Below, one piece after another: positions 17,477 through 26,167 of a stretch of DNA of 64,000 nt. A program made the translations under genes and the position numbers. Source of the stretch: JAGTVG01 sp964543195. Lineage in GTDB: Bacteria; Bacteroidota; Bacteroidia; Cytophagales; Cyclobacteriaceae. The notes beneath the pieces were generated by a model. The model was given only the letters and a program-made list of their open reading frames with translations. It was not told where the DNA came from and did not search any database. Where the stretch lies: NCBI GenBank assembly GCA_964543195.1, contig CAZIXF010000002.1, positions 1 through 64,000 on the forward strand. The letters run 5' to 3'. Position 1 is the first letter of the stretch. Each line of letters begins with the position of its first letter.

Positions 17477-18838
17477 TCACAATTGATCCCGGTTTTCATA
17501 AATTTTAGTAATTGCATTGGCGATATCATCCATATCCTTTCTGCCGGCCAGCAGATTACTCTGATATATACAAACCGCTTCTTCACATAATTGATTATTG
17601 CCCGGCAGATGATTTTCTTCGCGGTACTGATCCAGTCTTTGTTTGGAGAACAGCCTTTTATATCCCTTTGAATTCAATGCTTCTTCAATCAATCCATAGG
17701 TGTTCTGCGGTCCGTATCCTTCGGAACAGGGGACTCCTTCAGCCTGAAGAGCCTGCATGAATTGCTGTTTGGGCACATTGTTGAACACTTCTTTTTTATA
17801 TCTGAACGGGTACATGTGGTATACCGCGCGTGAAGCTCCCCTGGCCGGTTTGTAAGGAATAATGCCTGGAATATCGTTCAGTTTTTTATCGAGGTACAAA
17901 GCATTTTCCAGCCGTATATCGGCATCACGCTGAGCCCTTTCCATCTGGGAAATCAGCATCAGGGCCTGAAATTGCTGCATCCTCCGGTTGCTGCCGCGTG
18001 TTGGATAGGGAGCATCCCACCGGAATGTGCCGTGAGGCCTTCCGCAATTGTGAAAAGCATAGCAGCGGTCCATGATCTCATCATTATTACCCACGATGGC
18101 TCCTCCTTCACCGGTGGGAATATGTTTGGAATTCTGAAAACTGAAACAACCCAGGTCGCCCAGGGTACCGCATTTTTTTCCTTTGTATTCTGCAAGCCAG
18201 GCCTGGCAGGCATCCTCAATCACTTTCAGGTTGTGTTTACGCGCAATAGCATTTACGGAATCCATGTCAACCGGTAGTCCATAGATATGTACAGGCATAA
18301 TTGCTGAGGTCCGGTCTGTAATCCGGTCTTCGATCTTATCGGGATCGATCAGGAAAGTCTCGGGATCCGTGTCGACAAAGACAGGAAGTGCTTTATTCAT
18401 GAAGATCACATTATAGGTGGCAATGAATGTATAGGGCGATACGAGTACTTCATCTCCTGCATCCACTCCAAGTACATGGGTAGCCACCAGTAATGCAGTA
18501 GTTCCACTGGCGGTTGCCAGGCAACGTTTTGCATCCATCATGTCGGCATATTTTTTCTCGAATTCTTCCACATGACCACCGTTACCACGCCACCAGTTAC
18601 CACTTCTGAGCATCTTAACGATCCCGTCTTCAGCATCTTTATCCCATACCGGCCAGCCCGGCCATTCATCTGTTCTTACCGGAGAACCACCTTTTATAGC
18701 CAGCTTATCGGCATTTTTCATATTAATGCCAAATGATTGAACCGGCCAGGGCATTAGAGTAGCCAAAGCCCCTGCTGATGTAGTGGCCAGTACCTGTCTT
18801 CTTGTAAATTTTCTGGATTTCATAATTTCCCGTGTCAA
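17477..18838 (-). CDS. Tat-signal DegT/DnrJ/EryC1/StrS-family aminotransferase
   Basis: 453 aa. Residues 10-30 are a Tat leader (KFTRRQVLATTSAGALATLM). The rest is a full PLP-dependent sugar-aminotransferase fold: SGTTALL at 111-117, cofactor Asp209 in VIEDACQA, and the Schiff-base lysine at 238 in FSFQNSKHIPTGEGG. Relatives transfer an amino group to keto-sugars in the cytosol. A folded PLP enzyme could be exported by Tat, since that route moves cofactor-loaded proteins. Start may be Met6 (18823). It stands alone. Confidence 0.85.
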   Translation of the reverse strand: MTREIMKSRKFTRRQVLATTSAGALATLMPWPVQSFGINMKNADKLAIKGGSPVRTDEWPGWPVWDKDAEDGIVKMLRSGNWWRGNGGHVEEFEKKYADMMDAKRCLATASGTTALLVATHVLGVDAGDEVLVSPYTFIATYNVIFMNKALPVFVDTDPETFLIDPDKIEDRITDRTSAIMPVHIYGLPVDMDSVNAIARKHNLKVIEDACQAWLAEYKGKKCGTLGDLGCFSFQNSKHIPTGEGGAIVGNNDEIMDRCYAFHNCGRPHGTFRWDAPYPTRGSNRRMQQFQALMLISQMERAQRDADIRLENALYLDKKLNDIPGIIPYKPARGASRAVYHMYPFRYKKEVFNNVPKQQFMQALQAEGVPCSEGYGPQNTYGLIEEALNSKGYKRLFSKQRLDQYREENHLPGNNQLCEEAVCIYQSNLLAGRKDMDDIANAITKIYENRDQL

Positions 18839-18926
18839 ATATTAAAAAATTATTTTCGAGGTTAATTTACTTAATCCCGGGTTTTTTATCAACTGTAAAT
18901 TTCCGGTTATATCAGAAGAAAACGGT

Positions 18927-19664
18927 TCAGCCGTCGTGAAATTTTTTATCGGCAAGAACAAAATTCAATTCCGGAACCATTAATTTGCCCGACCATGTTC
19001 CTGTCGACGCGTAGGGTTGAAACCGGGCAAACAATTCTTCATCGTACCAGTCGAGATGGCGGGTCAGATCAATGGCACCCTGGTGAGATTTGTCATCATA
19101 GGCAAAATTTTTCATGGCATCCTCATTTTCCCAAAGACTGAATGTAGCCATTTGCCTGACCGGAACTTCACCGATTCCTTTTGTATAGACAAGTCCGGGC
19201 ATTTCGTTCAGTCTTTTTTGAACTTTTGGTGTATATGACCAGAATGGGATCAGTTTATTCCATTTAATGGTTGCCCGGGTAATCACAACTATTTTTGGGT
19301 TTTTTTCTTCCAGTGAAGCGCTTTTACGGAAAGGATTGATTCCTGACCATTCACCTTTTGAACTCATGTTTTTAAGAAATAAAGACCAGATCTCTGAGGC
19401 TTTCAGGAAATAATTCTGCATAAAGGATGAGTCATATTGGAATAACCAGGCATCTGCTTCTGTTTTCCACACCTGCAACAGGGCATATACCGACCAGTCA
19501 GGAAATGGATTGAACCCCCATCTGCCACTTCCCATTAGTTTATAAAAGGATTGTCCCCGGATCCCGGAGAGATCCCGATGAGCAATCCCCATTTGTTTAA
19601 ATGCCCAGGCCTTTGCCTTTAACTTATCGAAACGGAAAAAGGTAATGGTAGTGATTTGATTCAT
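18927..19664 (-). CDS. CrtA (spheroidene monooxygenase)-like protein
   Basis: 245 aa without a signal peptide. The order of conserved blocks (TITFFRFD, then FYKLMGSGRWGFNP and PDWSVYALLQVW, and ATFSLWENEDAMKNFAY) is that of the CrtA-like family. CrtA adds a keto group to carotenoids in phototrophs, but close homologues occur in non-carotenoid bacteria with unknown activity. No carotenoid gene is nearby. Family confident, activity not. Confidence 0.7.
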   Translation of the reverse strand: MNQITTITFFRFDKLKAKAWAFKQMGIAHRDLSGIRGQSFYKLMGSGRWGFNPFPDWSVYALLQVWKTEADAWLFQYDSSFMQNYFLKASEIWSLFLKNMSSKGEWSGINPFRKSASLEEKNPKIVVITRATIKWNKLIPFWSYTPKVQKRLNEMPGLVYTKGIGEVPVRQMATFSLWENEDAMKNFAYDDKSHQGAIDLTRHLDWYDEELFARFQPYASTGTWSGKLMVPELNFVLADKKFHDG

Positions 19665-19943
19665 AGGATTATCGGCCTGTAAAACTAAAATGCGGAAATG
19701 GATCCATAAAACAAACCTGTTACACGGTATTATGTTTTACGGAGAAGACTATTTCTTCCATATTTAAGAAATTGTTAAGAATTTTTATTGATTACAACTC
19801 CCTGTATGATATAAAAAAAATTTTTAATATCATTAGGATAAAAAAAACGGCGTGCAGGTAATAATTCCGGAATACCTTTCATCCACTTATAAACAGAAAC
19901 AGGTTGACAGGATTATTCTGATATTATATAAAAAACAAAGGAT

Positions 19944-20420
19944 ATGAAAAAATATACAATCGAGATTAAATGGGCGGTGCTGTTTTTCGTGATCCAGCTT
20001 GCCTGGATGGTATTCGAAAAGCTAATGGGTTGGCATGGAGAACATATTGAAAAACATGCCCTGTATACCAATATTTTCGCCGTCCCGGCGATCATCATTT
20101 ATGTGTTTGCCTTGCGGGATAAGCGAAATAATTATTATAACGGGAAAATGAACTGGTTACAGGGATTTATTACCGGAATAATAATAAGTGGCATTGTGGC
20201 TTTGCTCAGCCCGCTCAGTCAGTATATTTTTCATCATTTAATTTCCCCGGGATATTTTACTCACATAATAAACTATTCTGTGGAGCAGGGTAAGATGAGC
20301 CGGGTTGATGCCCTGGAATATTTCAGTTTTGATAATTATATTGTTCAGAGCATAATTGGTGCCCTGCTTATGGGGATGCTGACTTCAGCTGTAGTGGCTG
20401 TTTTTGTTCGCAGGAAGTAG
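19944..20420 (+). CDS. DUF4199-family membrane protein
   Basis: 158 aa with four hydrophobic segments (around residues 9-25, 42-58, 72-90 and 128-152) and the KWAVLFFVIQLAWMVFE start usual for DUF4199 proteins of Bacteroidota. No catalytic residues are evident; function unknown. Convergent with the TPR gene that ends 4 bp later. Confidence 0.75.
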   Translation: MKKYTIEIKWAVLFFVIQLAWMVFEKLMGWHGEHIEKHALYTNIFAVPAIIIYVFALRDKRNNYYNGKMNWLQGFITGIIISGIVALLSPLSQYIFHHLISPGYFTHIINYSVEQGKMSRVDALEYFSFDNYIVQSIIGALLMGMLTSAVVAVFVRRK

Positions 20421-20424
20421 GCTG

Positions 20425-21729
20425 TTATCTTCTTTCTATGGTTACCGACTGATTGATCCAGCATCCGATATTGACTTTGTCGCCCTCACTCATATTATTC
20501 ATATGGATCGTTTCCATGGTGGGGAACTGCTCTCTGACCTTTTGCATAGCCTCGGAATTTCCTGCTCTCCTGAACATTTCATAAGCTAAAATAAATATCG
20601 CTCTGTCCTCCGCCTCATTCTGACCTTTTTTACATTCTTCAAAACTTCCCAGGTACAAATTTCCGATAAAATTATAAGCATCCTTTTTGGTGGGATCTGC
20701 ATCAAGTGCGTCATACGCTTTTTTTCTTGCCATAGGTTTGTTCCCCTTAAGATTGTAAACAGTAGCCTGATTCAGATACAGATTTCCTGTTATAATATTA
20801 TCGTCCGTCAATTCTATAGCCTGGTCATAATACTTAAGTGCACTGTTGTAATCCTTATTTAAATAGGACCTGTCACCAAGCAGTTTAGCTATGGCAAAGG
20901 AAGGTTCTTTTTGCTGAATAACTTTCATAGCCTCCATGAATATGGGAATGTCCGAACATCCCCCGGCCAGTGATAGTGCAAAAATACGTTTGGCCAGTCC
21001 CAGGTCATCCGTATTATCAAGTAATTTCTGACCCAGTTTATCCTGTATGAAATCGCATTCCACGCTGATGATATCCGTAAGTAACCGGTCTACATTATCA
21101 TTGATCCTGTCCAGCCGGTCCAGATTTTTCCCCAATGTTTTTTTATGCTCGATAATTTCCGCTAACTGATTATATATTTCCAGAATTTCCTGATCCGTTA
21201 TCTCCCCACCGGCAAGCTTATACCTTCTGAGCACATCCATATAGGACAGCAGGTTCTGATCCCACACTTCGTTGCCGTTCAGTGCAACGGTTCGCCCATA
21301 CATTTCAAAAAGGTCCCTGTAAAGGGTTTTGTCATTTTTAAAGAATCGGTAAGCTGTATAGGCTTTACGATTCATAATATTGGCCTCATCATTGTAATAT
21401 TTAATCCGAAGATCATACATCAGAAGGGTTGAATCTTCATATCTTCGTTTTTGTACGGGGTCTTCCGTGGTTTCGGCAAGATTCTCAAAAACTTTAATTC
21501 CGTTGATATAGATTGATTCATTCAGGTCCGGCACATTATTGATAAGCCACTGCAGGTCCGGTACTGCTTGTTTATATTCATTATACTTGATATGATCGGA
21601 AAACAACGCATATTTTTCGGCGGTTATCAGGCTATCTTTCTCATTACCGGGAAAATTCCATCCGGACTGTGCACTCAGGCTCGTCCATGTAAAACTGAGC
21701 ACTGCGATAAGTAGCATTCTGGTTTTCAT
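20425..21729 (-). CDS. Secreted tetratricopeptide-repeat protein
   Basis: 434 aa with a signal peptide (MKTRMLLIAVLSFTWTSLSA, cleavage before QSGW). Several TPR units are visible, clearest in the C-terminal half (YNSALKYYDQAIEL, then ITGNLYLNQATVYNLKGNKP and YNFIGNLYLGSFEECKKG). The upstream part is a helical repeat of lower similarity. It is probably a periplasmic or outer-membrane protein-interaction scaffold. It ends tail to tail with the DUF4199 gene. Confidence 0.8.
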   Translation of the reverse strand: MKTRMLLIAVLSFTWTSLSAQSGWNFPGNEKDSLITAEKYALFSDHIKYNEYKQAVPDLQWLINNVPDLNESIYINGIKVFENLAETTEDPVQKRRYEDSTLLMYDLRIKYYNDEANIMNRKAYTAYRFFKNDKTLYRDLFEMYGRTVALNGNEVWDQNLLSYMDVLRRYKLAGGEITDQEILEIYNQLAEIIEHKKTLGKNLDRLDRINDNVDRLLTDIISVECDFIQDKLGQKLLDNTDDLGLAKRIFALSLAGGCSDIPIFMEAMKVIQQKEPSFAIAKLLGDRSYLNKDYNSALKYYDQAIELTDDNIITGNLYLNQATVYNLKGNKPMARKKAYDALDADPTKKDAYNFIGNLYLGSFEECKKGQNEAEDRAIFILAYEMFRRAGNSEAMQKVREQFPTMETIHMNNMSEGDKVNIGCWINQSVTIERR

Positions 21730-21890
21730 GACCCTGATCTTGGTTTTACTTTAATAGAACAAAAACCGGGCCCATTTAATTCCCTTTGGATCAATAAATT
21801 AAATTAATTGATGTGGGCCGGCTGGAATTTATTGACCGGTTAATTTTAATATTTTACTTTATGGAGGTCAAATCCCTTGCAGATGTTGTT

Positions 21891-21898
21891 TATATTTG
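21891..21898 (+). promoter_or_regulatory. Bacteroidota -7 box of the tRNA-Arg promoter
   Basis: The sequence tatatttg matches the TAnnTTTG -7 element and ends 12 bases before the tRNA-Arg gene. A matching -33 TTTG is not clear at the usual distance. Confidence 0.45.
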
Positions 21899-21910
21899 CA
21901 TTTTGAAAAC

Positions 21911-21984
21911 GGCCGGTTAGCTCAACTGGATAGAGCAACAGCCTTCTAAGCTGTAGGTTCGGGGTTCGAGTCCCTGCCCGGTCA
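21911..21984 (+). tRNA. tRNA-Arg (anticodon TCT)
   Basis: A 74-base tRNA. The D stem is GCTC/GAGC, the anticodon stem ACAGC/GCTGT with loop ctTCTaa (decodes AGA/AGG), the T arm CGGGG-TTCGAGT-CCCTG, and the acceptor ggccggt/cccggtc has one G-T pair and an end mismatch. The discriminator is A; CCA is not encoded. The next gene, on the other strand, ends six bases after it. Confidence 0.92.
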
Positions 21985-21989
21985 CGAGT

Positions 21990-22550
21990 TTATTTGGAGA
22001 TTTGGAGATTGAGCGATTGAGTGATTTGTCCTGCAGCGTTGGTGCAGGTGCATCGTTCCAGGATCCTGCGGTTTTTCAATACACGTTCCTGATCGGCATC
22101 GATCATGGGTTCAATCTTCAGCATCTGTTTTACGTAGGATTCCGGGAGCTTGTTTTCCACGGCCCCCATTATCACGAAATGCCAGTACCAGTCAAATGGC
22201 TTCAGATTATAGTCGACCCAGGATTTCATGGCGACATACAACTGTACTTTTACCATTTCGCCATTTTCCATCCTCACGGTCTCATATTTTTCACCGTAAC
22301 CCTTATTCAACCCTTCGATCTTGTCGAGTATGGGCTTCTGGTTCCGGTCGATCTCCCAGATCACCCCCCAGACGCCGTCTGCCTGTTTACCCGTACACCA
22401 GGCATTGGCTTTTGCTGACCTGTCGTCACCCCGTTTATTGAATAATAACCGGTGGCTTTTCAGGAAAGCATTTCCTACATTACGGGCTGAAGAAATCCGG
22501 TTAAGCAACCGGGAACGGAGCATGTTTGAACCGTACGCGAAAATCAACAT
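21990..22550 (-). CDS. Gamma-glutamylcyclotransferase-like (AIG2/GGCT) protein
   Basis: 186 aa from the ATG at 22550, chosen because MLIFAYGSNM puts the YGSN glycine-rich motif at the very N-terminus as in the family; an ATG at 22586 adds 12 residues. WEIDRNQKPILDKIEGL carries the family's catalytic-type Glu region. GGCT enzymes form 5-oxoproline from gamma-glutamyl amines; bacterial members are mostly uncharacterised. The C-terminus is longer than the minimal fold. It diverges from the MFS gene. Confidence 0.8.
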   Translation of the reverse strand: MLIFAYGSNMLRSRLLNRISSARNVGNAFLKSHRLLFNKRGDDRSAKANAWCTGKQADGVWGVIWEIDRNQKPILDKIEGLNKGYGEKYETVRMENGEMVKVQLYVAMKSWVDYNLKPFDWYWHFVIMGAVENKLPESYVKQMLKIEPMIDADQERVLKNRRILERCTCTNAAGQITQSLNLQISK

Positions 22551-22589
22551 CGCTGCAAAGATTAAATATTTACAAAAAATATCCAATAT

Positions 22590-22621
22590 ATTGGCACTGC
22601 CATGCGACCCCTGTACCTTTG
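22590..22621 (+). promoter_or_regulatory. Promoter of the MFS transporter gene
   Basis: A -33 attg at 22590-22593 and a -7 tacctttg at 22614-22621, spaced by 20 bases, match the Bacteroidota consensus. The -7 box ends 18 bases before the ATG at 22640. It lies close to the start of the divergent GGCT-like gene. Confidence 0.65.
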
Positions 22622-22639
22622 TTCAGCTGAAAAACGGAA

Positions 22640-23902
22640 ATGGAACTAACCAGGGAAATCAGTAAAAATAATTACCGATCATACCTGTGGCATGCAGTAT
22701 TTCTTGCCCTGACCACAAACTTTATCGATCTGGATACGGTGATCCCTTCCATGATCCTGAAGGCCGGGGGCGGATCAACCCATATCGGGCTGGTGACTGC
22801 CATCCTGCTTGGAGGGACCAGTTTTTTTCAGTTGTTTTTCTCAGGGTACCTGTCCAGGTCATCCTTAAAAAAGAAATTTCTGCTTACAGGGATCAACTTA
22901 CGTGTGGTGGCTTTGGGGTGCTTGGGCTTGTTGCTTCTGGAGTATGACCGGGTGAGTGGCAGCATAGCGCTGATGCTGATCTTTGTTCTGATCTTTCTTT
23001 TTTCGGTAAGCGGGGCTTTTGCCAATGTATCTTATGTGGATATCCTGGGCAAATCCATAATGAAGGAGCGCCGGAAACGGTTTTTCTCTATAAAACAACT
23101 GATTTCCGGTATCGGCATATTTTTTTCGGCCCTGGTGGTGCGGGAAATCCTGAAACGGCTTGATTTTCCGGAAAATTATACTATTCTTTTTATCGGGGCG
23201 GCCTTTCTGCTTTTTACCGGGTCGTTGGGTTTCTGGAAGATCCGTGAGGTCAGGTCCGGGAAACTGAATAAACTGGGATTGTTGAAGTTATTCGGTAACA
23301 TTCCCCACGAGTTCAGGCAGAACCCTAATCTCAGATATTATATTATCCTGCTGAACAGCCTGGGATTGGGTATCAGTCTTCTTCCTTTTCTTATCGTCTT
23401 TGCCGAAGACCATCTCGGGTTGACCGGCGGACAGGTGGGCAATTACCTATTGTTCCGGGTTACCGGGATGATCCTGGTCGGCTATATACTGTTCAGGTTA
23501 TCGAGCCGGTTCATATACAAACAGGTGATGATCGGCAGCGTGATACTGGGAAGCGTGATACCTCTCGTCGCACTGGTAATGATCAATTTTCCATCGATGT
23601 TTCAATATATGTTCATACTTACCGGGTTTTTCTTTACTTCATACAGGGTGGCCAAGGACGGGATCCTGATTGAAATAACGGAGGAAGAAAACCGTGCATT
23701 TTACACCGGTATTGCAGGGGCAAGCAACCTGTCCATCATTTTATTTCCACTGGCTGCCGGACTATTGATCAAATGGCTCGGTTTTATGCCGGTGTTCATT
23801 GGTATTTCGGTTCTGATCCTATCTACCCTCATATTTGCGTTTAAGCTGGATTGTACCCGGAAACCTGAATATGAAGCTGAGTTTTTGGATAAATCCATGT
23901 AA
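22640..23902 (+). CDS. Major facilitator superfamily transporter
   Basis: 420 aa with about 12 membrane segments. After a short charged N-terminus the first helices begin with HAVFLALTTNFIDLDTVIPS, and a basic loop (RSSLKKKF) follows helices 2-3 as in MFS carriers. There is a central basic loop (KIREVRSGKLNKL). The substrate cannot be inferred from sequence. It has its own Bacteroidota promoter and ends in a hairpin. Confidence 0.85.
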   Translation: MELTREISKNNYRSYLWHAVFLALTTNFIDLDTVIPSMILKAGGGSTHIGLVTAILLGGTSFFQLFFSGYLSRSSLKKKFLLTGINLRVVALGCLGLLLLEYDRVSGSIALMLIFVLIFLFSVSGAFANVSYVDILGKSIMKERRKRFFSIKQLISGIGIFFSALVVREILKRLDFPENYTILFIGAAFLLFTGSLGFWKIREVRSGKLNKLGLLKLFGNIPHEFRQNPNLRYYIILLNSLGLGISLLPFLIVFAEDHLGLTGGQVGNYLLFRVTGMILVGYILFRLSSRFIYKQVMIGSVILGSVIPLVALVMINFPSMFQYMFILTGFFFTSYRVAKDGILIEITEEENRAFYTGIAGASNLSIILFPLAAGLLIKWLGFMPVFIGISVLILSTLIFAFKLDCTRKPEYEAEFLDKSM

Positions 23903-23929
23903 CTGAGCCGAAATACCATCAGGCTCAGT
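23902..23929 (+). terminator. Hairpin at the end of the MFS gene
   Basis: Perfect 8-bp stem actgagcc/ggctcagt that overlaps the last base of the stop codon. No T-run follows, so termination is less certain than mRNA 3'-end protection. Confidence 0.4.
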
Positions 23930-23994
23930 ATGGGACTGTTTCATTTTGCCGTTATAAGGGAAATAAAAACACCGGAAAACGCAGGATCATATAA

Positions 23995-24135
23995 ACATAA
24001 ATGCTCCCAGATTCTGTGTAACCTTGGTGCCCTGGTAGCCATATAACAAAAGACCACGATCCTTTGTGCCTTGGTGTCCTGGTGGCCATATAACAAAAGA
24101 ACGTGATTCTTCGTGTCCTTGTGTCTTCGTAGCTT
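23995..24135. repeat. Degenerate direct repeats in the MFS/DUF4956 spacer
   Basis: Two long units and a partial third containing ccttggtg.cctggt.gcc followed by atataacaaaaga (near 24021, 24070 and 24117). They sit between convergent genes. No ORF or hairpin explains them. Confidence 0.6.
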
Positions 24136-24151
24136 TAAAGTTGCAATCAGA

Positions 24152-24859
24152 TTATTTTTCCACTTTCAAATGCCCGATCCTTTTCCCGGTAATATCCGGT
24201 TCAATGGATGTGCGATCCAGTAAACGGATTGTTTTTCCATGGACATTTTTGCCATTTTTATGGGGGGTTCCATCTTCGCTGCAGAGAAGTGTTATACTGG
24301 CCGTATTATCTGAAAAATTCACCGATTCTATGATCAGGTCATTAGCCAGTATCCCGGTTTTATTATATATATCGGACAGTAATTTTTCTTTATCTGCCGG
24401 CCTGATCAGTTCGAGATTATCGTATTTGATCTTTTTGGTATCCTGTGACTTGCAGAATCCGCATCTTTCCAGGCAGAAGATTACCCCAACGATAATTCCG
24501 TTAAGAAGAATAATTTCCACCAGACTGATCGACTCGCCGACAGCATTGATAAAACCGGTTGCAATCAGTACAAAAAGATAGGTCATTTCTTTGAGGTTGA
24601 GCGTTTCGCTGCGGTATCTGAGCATGGTAAAAATGGCAAACAGTCCCAGCCCCGAACCGAAGCTCAGGTAGATGTTGGTCATCAGGTTACCCATGATGAA
24701 TATGATCAGATTGAACAGGATGAGGGTAAATGTGAAGGTTTTTTTGTTTGAAGAGGGCTTATAAATACCGAATATAAGTATGCCCGTAACACCCAGGTCG
24801 ATCACCAACCGGATGGTTAAACTGATCAGGCTTTCGATATGTATAAGATCTAATTTCAT
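24152..24859 (-). CDS. DUF4956-family membrane protein
   Basis: 235 aa. The DUF4956 signature FGSGLGLFAIFTMLRYRSET followed by KEMTYLFVLIATGFINAV is complete, with four hydrophobic segments in residues 10-130 and a cytosolic C-terminal domain. In other bacteria such proteins are found near CotH- or polyphosphate-VTC-type genes; neither is visible here. A CarboxypepD-regulatory-like gene lies 59 bp upstream on the same strand. Confidence 0.85.
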   Translation of the reverse strand: MKLDLIHIESLISLTIRLVIDLGVTGILIFGIYKPSSNKKTFTFTLILFNLIIFIMGNLMTNIYLSFGSGLGLFAIFTMLRYRSETLNLKEMTYLFVLIATGFINAVGESISLVEIILLNGIIVGVIFCLERCGFCKSQDTKKIKYDNLELIRPADKEKLLSDIYNKTGILANDLIIESVNFSDNTASITLLCSEDGTPHKNGKNVHGKTIRLLDRTSIEPDITGKRIGHLKVEK

Positions 24860-24918
24860 GGGTGCTAAGTTTTTTCAGCCCGACCCCATTTTAAAACGCC
24901 CGGCTGAAGTTGTATTGA

Positions 24919-25314
24919 TTAATTATTTACCGGGCTCAAGGCAGCGGCTACAGTTTGTTCATCCGCTGAGTCATCTGGACGGATTGTAAGAGCATCCAGC
25001 CAAATGGGTTCAGGATTCAAACGGATATTAAGTTGTTTGTCAGAGATCCGTTGTGCCTTTCCCATATATTTACCGTAACCGATGTGAGAGATATAAAGGA
25101 TCTTATTTCTGCATTCTGACGGAACTCTCAGTTTGAATTTCCCGTTGGCATCGGTTATGGTGCCGGCCGACTTGTCATTTATATATACATGACAGTCAGT
25201 CAGCGCTTCATGTGTTTCTCTGTCTGATACCTGTCCCCGGATCACCAGGTGATCTTTGGTATTGAACAGGAATGGTATCAGCATGATAACGATAATGGCT
25301 AATGTAGTTTTCAT
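24919..25314 (-). CDS. Secreted protein with a carboxypeptidase-regulatory-like domain
   Basis: 131 aa: an N-terminal signal (MKTTLAIIVIMLIPFLFN) and one CarboxypepD_reg-like beta-sandwich (GQVSDRETHEALTDCHVYIN, SAGTITDANGKFKLRV, ILYISHIGYGKY). This is the domain found at the N-terminus of SusC/TonB receptors, here without a receptor. It could be a stand-alone periplasmic adaptor. Possibly co-transcribed with DUF4956. Confidence 0.75.
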   Translation of the reverse strand: MKTTLAIIVIMLIPFLFNTKDHLVIRGQVSDRETHEALTDCHVYINDKSAGTITDANGKFKLRVPSECRNKILYISHIGYGKYMGKAQRISDKQLNIRLNPEPIWLDALTIRPDDSADEQTVAAALSPVNN

Positions 25315-25504
25315 GACAATGTAATTTTGGTTTCAAAAAGAATTTCTATTTCAAAATGTACCTTTAATTAAAGATGGAGGAGATGGTAACCCGGTCAGGG
25401 TGATGTGAGCAGGGTAAAAGGCCGGATTTCTGAACGTTTTTTAATTTTATTAAAGATACAATCCCCGTTTATTTACAATATGGGCTATTTTTTATAACTT
25501 GTAG

Positions 25505-26167
25505 ATGCTTTTTCATCCATTTTTGCAAATAGTGCAAAGGATCTTTTCCAAATATGCGGGTTACCTGCGGGAACTTAATCCATTAAGATCAGAACCAAAA
25601 AACGATCTGGTGGTACTGGAAAAGATACGAAACGGAGATAAAGCCCAACTTGAGGTCATCTACAAAGCGCACAAGATCGAATTCGTGAAGTGGATGGGTC
25701 ATCAGTATCAATGTTCCGAAGATGATGCCAGGGACCTCTATCAGTTTGCCGTTATCACCCTTTATGATAATATAAAGACTGAAAAACTCAGCGAACTGAA
25801 CAGCAGCATTAAAACCTATCTTTTTGCCATAGGGAAAAACAAGTTCCTGGAACAAAAAAAAGAGGAAGTCAGGTATTACAGGCAGATGGAAGAAGATCCC
25901 CTTGAGATGCCCGATATCGGCAAGTGGGATGATGAACTGTATGAGGATTCATTGCAGCTTGTTGAAAAATGCCTTGAAAAACTTGGCGAGCCATGCAAAA
26001 GTCTGCTTGAATTATACTATTTCCATAGTCTTACCATGGATGAGATCGCAGAGAAGATGAAATATAAAAACAGGCAAACTTCGAAAAACTTAAAATACAA
26101 GTGTGTCAACCGGCTCAGGAAGATATACCTGGAGGAATACAGAAAATCGGTAAAACACGAATCATGA
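25505..26167 (+). CDS. ECF-type RNA polymerase sigma factor
   Basis: 220 aa. Sigma region 2 is near residues 38-95 (YKAHKIEFVKWMGHQY, DARDLYQFAVITLYDNI) and region 4 near 155-205, with a helix-turn-helix in YYFHSLTMDEIAEKMKYKNR. The N-terminal 25 residues are outside the fold and a later start is possible, though no clear ATG is seen. Its stop overlaps the next gene's start (ATGA), which implies translational coupling with a membrane TPR protein placed as an anti-sigma factor would be. Conditions of activation are unknown. Confidence 0.85.
   Translation: MLFHPFLQIVQRIFSKYAGYLRELNPLRSEPKNDLVVLEKIRNGDKAQLEVIYKAHKIEFVKWMGHQYQCSEDDARDLYQFAVITLYDNIKTEKLSELNSSIKTYLFAIGKNKFLEQKKEEVRYYRQMEEDPLEMPDIGKWDDELYEDSLQLVEKCLEKLGEPCKSLLELYYFHSLTMDEIAEKMKYKNRQTSKNLKYKCVNRLRKIYLEEYRKSVKHES

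Noticed and set aside
24868..24915. Inverted repeat ttcagcc/ggctgaa between the DUF4956 and regulatory-domain genes
   Set aside because: No T-run on either strand and a long interior loop, so no support as a terminator.
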